Source: Candidatus Methanosuratincola sp.
GTDB lineage: Archaea > Thermoproteota > Methanomethylicia > Methanomethylicales > Methanomethylicaceae
Reading direction: 5' to 3'
Assembly (NCBI GenBank): GCA_029907755.1
Contig: JARYLH010000089.1
Span: 1-5,749, forward strand
DNA: 5,749 bases
This document shows, one piece after another, positions 4,723 to 5,749 of the stretch; position 1 is the stretch's first letter; each line of letters starts with the position of its first letter. A program made the position numbers and the translations under genes. A model generated the notes under the pieces. The model was not told where the DNA came from. It saw nothing but the letters and a program-made list of their open reading frames with translations, and made no database searches.

Positions 4723-5749
4723 TCATCGGACCTCCCGACTGTCCTGCGCATGTCGACCCCCGCAGGGCAGAATGCGATGCAGTTGCCGCAGCCGACGCAC
4801 CCGGAGACGCCGAACGACTTCTCCGAGAACGGGAATTTGTGCTTGAGCCGCCACCTGTACCTCTCCTCCTTGGATTTCAGGAACACGGTCCCGCCGGCGA
4901 TCATGCTGTAGCAGCGCCGCTGGCATGACATCCTCCTCCTCACCCTCTCAACGTTCGACGGGTCGACCAGGTGGAACCTGTCCTCGATGTCCGAGCAGTA
5001 GCACGTCGGGCAGGTCACGGTGCAGGCTGCGCACAGGGTGCACGAATCCAGGTTCTCGGCTGCGCCGCGGTCTATGTCCTCCTCGGAGGCTCGGATGCTG
5101 AACGACGACCTCATTTTGGGCGGCTCCTCCTCGACCTCGAGCGAGCCCGGCTCCTCCTGCCCGCTGAGCCTGGAGACCGCCTGCTTTCCCGCCTCTGAGA
5201 GTGGCTGGACGATGAAATAGTCCCCGGAACTGGACACGGGACTGGACTTGCTAAAACTGGAACTGGAAACGGAATTGTGACTGGTGTTGGGGCTGGAACT
5301 AAAACTGGGACTGGACTTGGATCTCGCCCTCCTGACGAGCACGTCGCAGCACTCGCGATCCGCCTTCCAGGAACCCGCCGGGACGCAGAAGCAGAAGTCG
5401 TCGCCCTCCTCGCACTCAAGGACCACGGCGAGCATCCCCTCCCTCCGCGCCCTGTAGTAGGGGTCCGCGGGCTCGCTGAGCATCACCCTGTCCAGGTACT
5501 TTATCGAGTTGGCGTGGCAGGGGTGGATCGCGAAGAAGGCGAGGCGCCCGATCGGGGCTGTGTACTCCGCGTTTATCGTGACCGGGCACGGGCCCTCGAC
5601 CGTGGGGAACCTGATCTTCAGCCCGTAGGAGGTGACCGTCGCGGTGCTCCTGTAGCGGTAGAGGCTCTCGCCGTCCGGGAGTAGGAAGTCCCTGGGGGCG
5701 TTGATGGCGCGGACGTAATCCAGAACGACCGATGAGCCTGGCGAGTACT
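4719..5749 (-). CDS. hydB: Hydrogenase beta subunit, iron-sulfur electron-transfer protein (N-terminus outside window)
   Basis: The frame is open from the window edge, with 342 residues visible. Comparison with the usual length of about 367 for HydB, plus the insertion, suggests some 55-60 residues are missing. FFAIHPCHANSIKYLDRV and DPYYRARREG, then ECEEGDDFCFC, match the N-terminal domain shared by HydB and the anaerobic sulfite reductase A subunit. Visible residues 143-174 are a Ser-rich low-complexity insertion encoded by a hexanucleotide repeat, placed just before GDYFIVQPLSEAGK. The C-terminal domain has two ferredoxin-type motifs: CTLCAACTVTCPTCYC (C236, C239, C242, C246) and CVGCGNCIAFCP (C317, C320, C323, C327). 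The protein should carry electrons between gamma and the delta/alpha pair in the cytoplasm. An internal GTG at 5486 is not the start, because homologous sequence continues upstream. It overlaps gamma by 4 nt. The operon promoter lies beyond the right edge. Confidence 0.9.
   Translation of the reverse strand, partial: YSPGSSVVLDYVRAINAPRDFLLPDGESLYRYRSTATVTSYGLKIRFPTVEGPCPVTINAEYTAPIGRLAFFAIHPCHANSIKYLDRVMLSEPADPYYRARREGMLAVVLECEEGDDFCFCVPAGSWKADRECCDVLVRRARSKSSPSFSSSPNTSHNSVSSSSFSKSSPVSSSGDYFIVQPLSEAGKQAVSRLSGQEEPGSLEVEEEPPKMRSSFSIRASEEDIDRGAAENLDSCTLCAACTVTCPTCYCSDIEDRFHLVDPSNVERVRRRMSCQRRCYSMIAGGTVFLKSKEERYRWRLKHKFPFSEKSFGVSGCVGCGNCIAFCPAGVDMRRTVGRSDE
4730..4736 (-). promoter_or_regulatory. 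Shine-Dalgarno site of the gamma-subunit gene
   Basis: GGGAGGT on the minus strand lies inside the end of the beta gene, 7 nt before ATG 4722. It is the strongest ribosome-binding site in the window and selects this ATG over the overlapping out-of-frame ATG at 4726, which is only 3 nt from the site. Confidence 0.65.
5226..5321 (-). repeat. Degenerate TCCAGT hexanucleotide array inside the beta-subunit gene
   Basis: Exactly 96 bp (32 codons) are built mainly of TCC or CCC or TTT codons alternating with AGT/AGC on the coding strand, with consensus unit TCCAGT. One extra AAG codon shifts the phase by one codon, but the reading frame is kept. It encodes a Ser-dominated segment with scattered Pro, Phe, Asn and Lys. 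Third positions are richer in T and A than in the surrounding coding sequence, marking it as a local expansion. It falls between two conserved HydB segments, probably in a surface loop. Confidence 0.8.

Noticed and set aside
3905..4726. A 273-codon minus-strand frame overlapping the gamma subunit
   Set aside because: Its product is a Gly/Arg/Pro-rich shadow without motifs, while the other frame has complete FAD, nucleotide and 2Fe-2S motifs and a better-spaced ribosome-binding site.
5277..5684. Plus-strand open frame opposite the beta subunit, beginning with TGVGAGTKTGTG
   Set aside because: The repetitive start is just the hexamer array read on the other strand, and the rest has no recognisable features.

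Overview
The window looks like chromosomal DNA from an archaeon. The evidence is a hydBGDA-type NAD(P)-linked [NiFe]-hydrogenase operon, TATA-box promoters, GGTGA/GGAGGT-type Shine-Dalgarno sites, AGG arginine codons and tight 4-14 nt gene overlaps. Most of it is GC-rich. A TACK-type or other thermophilic or anaerobic archaeon is plausible, but nothing here fixes the lineage.

Layout. Positions 3-437 (+) hold the C-terminal part of a major facilitator superfamily (MFS) transporter cut by the window start. Its 3' end overlaps a convergent thioredoxin-like gene (427-750, -). Positions 751-926 are a visibly more AT-rich divergent promoter region with a TATA-like box for each direction and a run of 11-bp-phased TATATGG-like repeats. 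This drives a compact type II toxin-antitoxin pair: a ribbon-helix-helix antitoxin (927-1160) and a PemK/MazF-like endoribonuclease toxin (1153-1467). Positions 1468-1645 are a gene-free gap between converging units, with a T tract and two small hairpins.

Positions 1646-5749 (-) carry four co-directional, overlapping genes in the order beta, gamma, delta, alpha. Together they encode a cytoplasmic group 3b [NiFe]-hydrogenase ('sulfhydrogenase' type). Delta (small) and alpha (large) form the hydrogenase half. Gamma (FAD/NAD(P) plus 2Fe-2S) and beta (two ferredoxin-type clusters) pass electrons between the [NiFe] site and NAD(P)H. The beta gene runs off the right edge, so the operon promoter is outside the window.

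The most unusual signals are three. (1) Degenerate in-frame hexanucleotide microsatellites encode Ser-rich, disordered-looking segments in two subunits of the same complex: 32 residues inside beta and a roughly 70-residue N-terminal extension on alpha. (2) The C-terminal nickel-binding motif of alpha reads DPCLSCAVS, with Ser where the family has His or Arg at the maturation cleavage site. (3) The promoter of the toxin-antitoxin module contains a helically phased repeat that looks like an autoregulatory operator.
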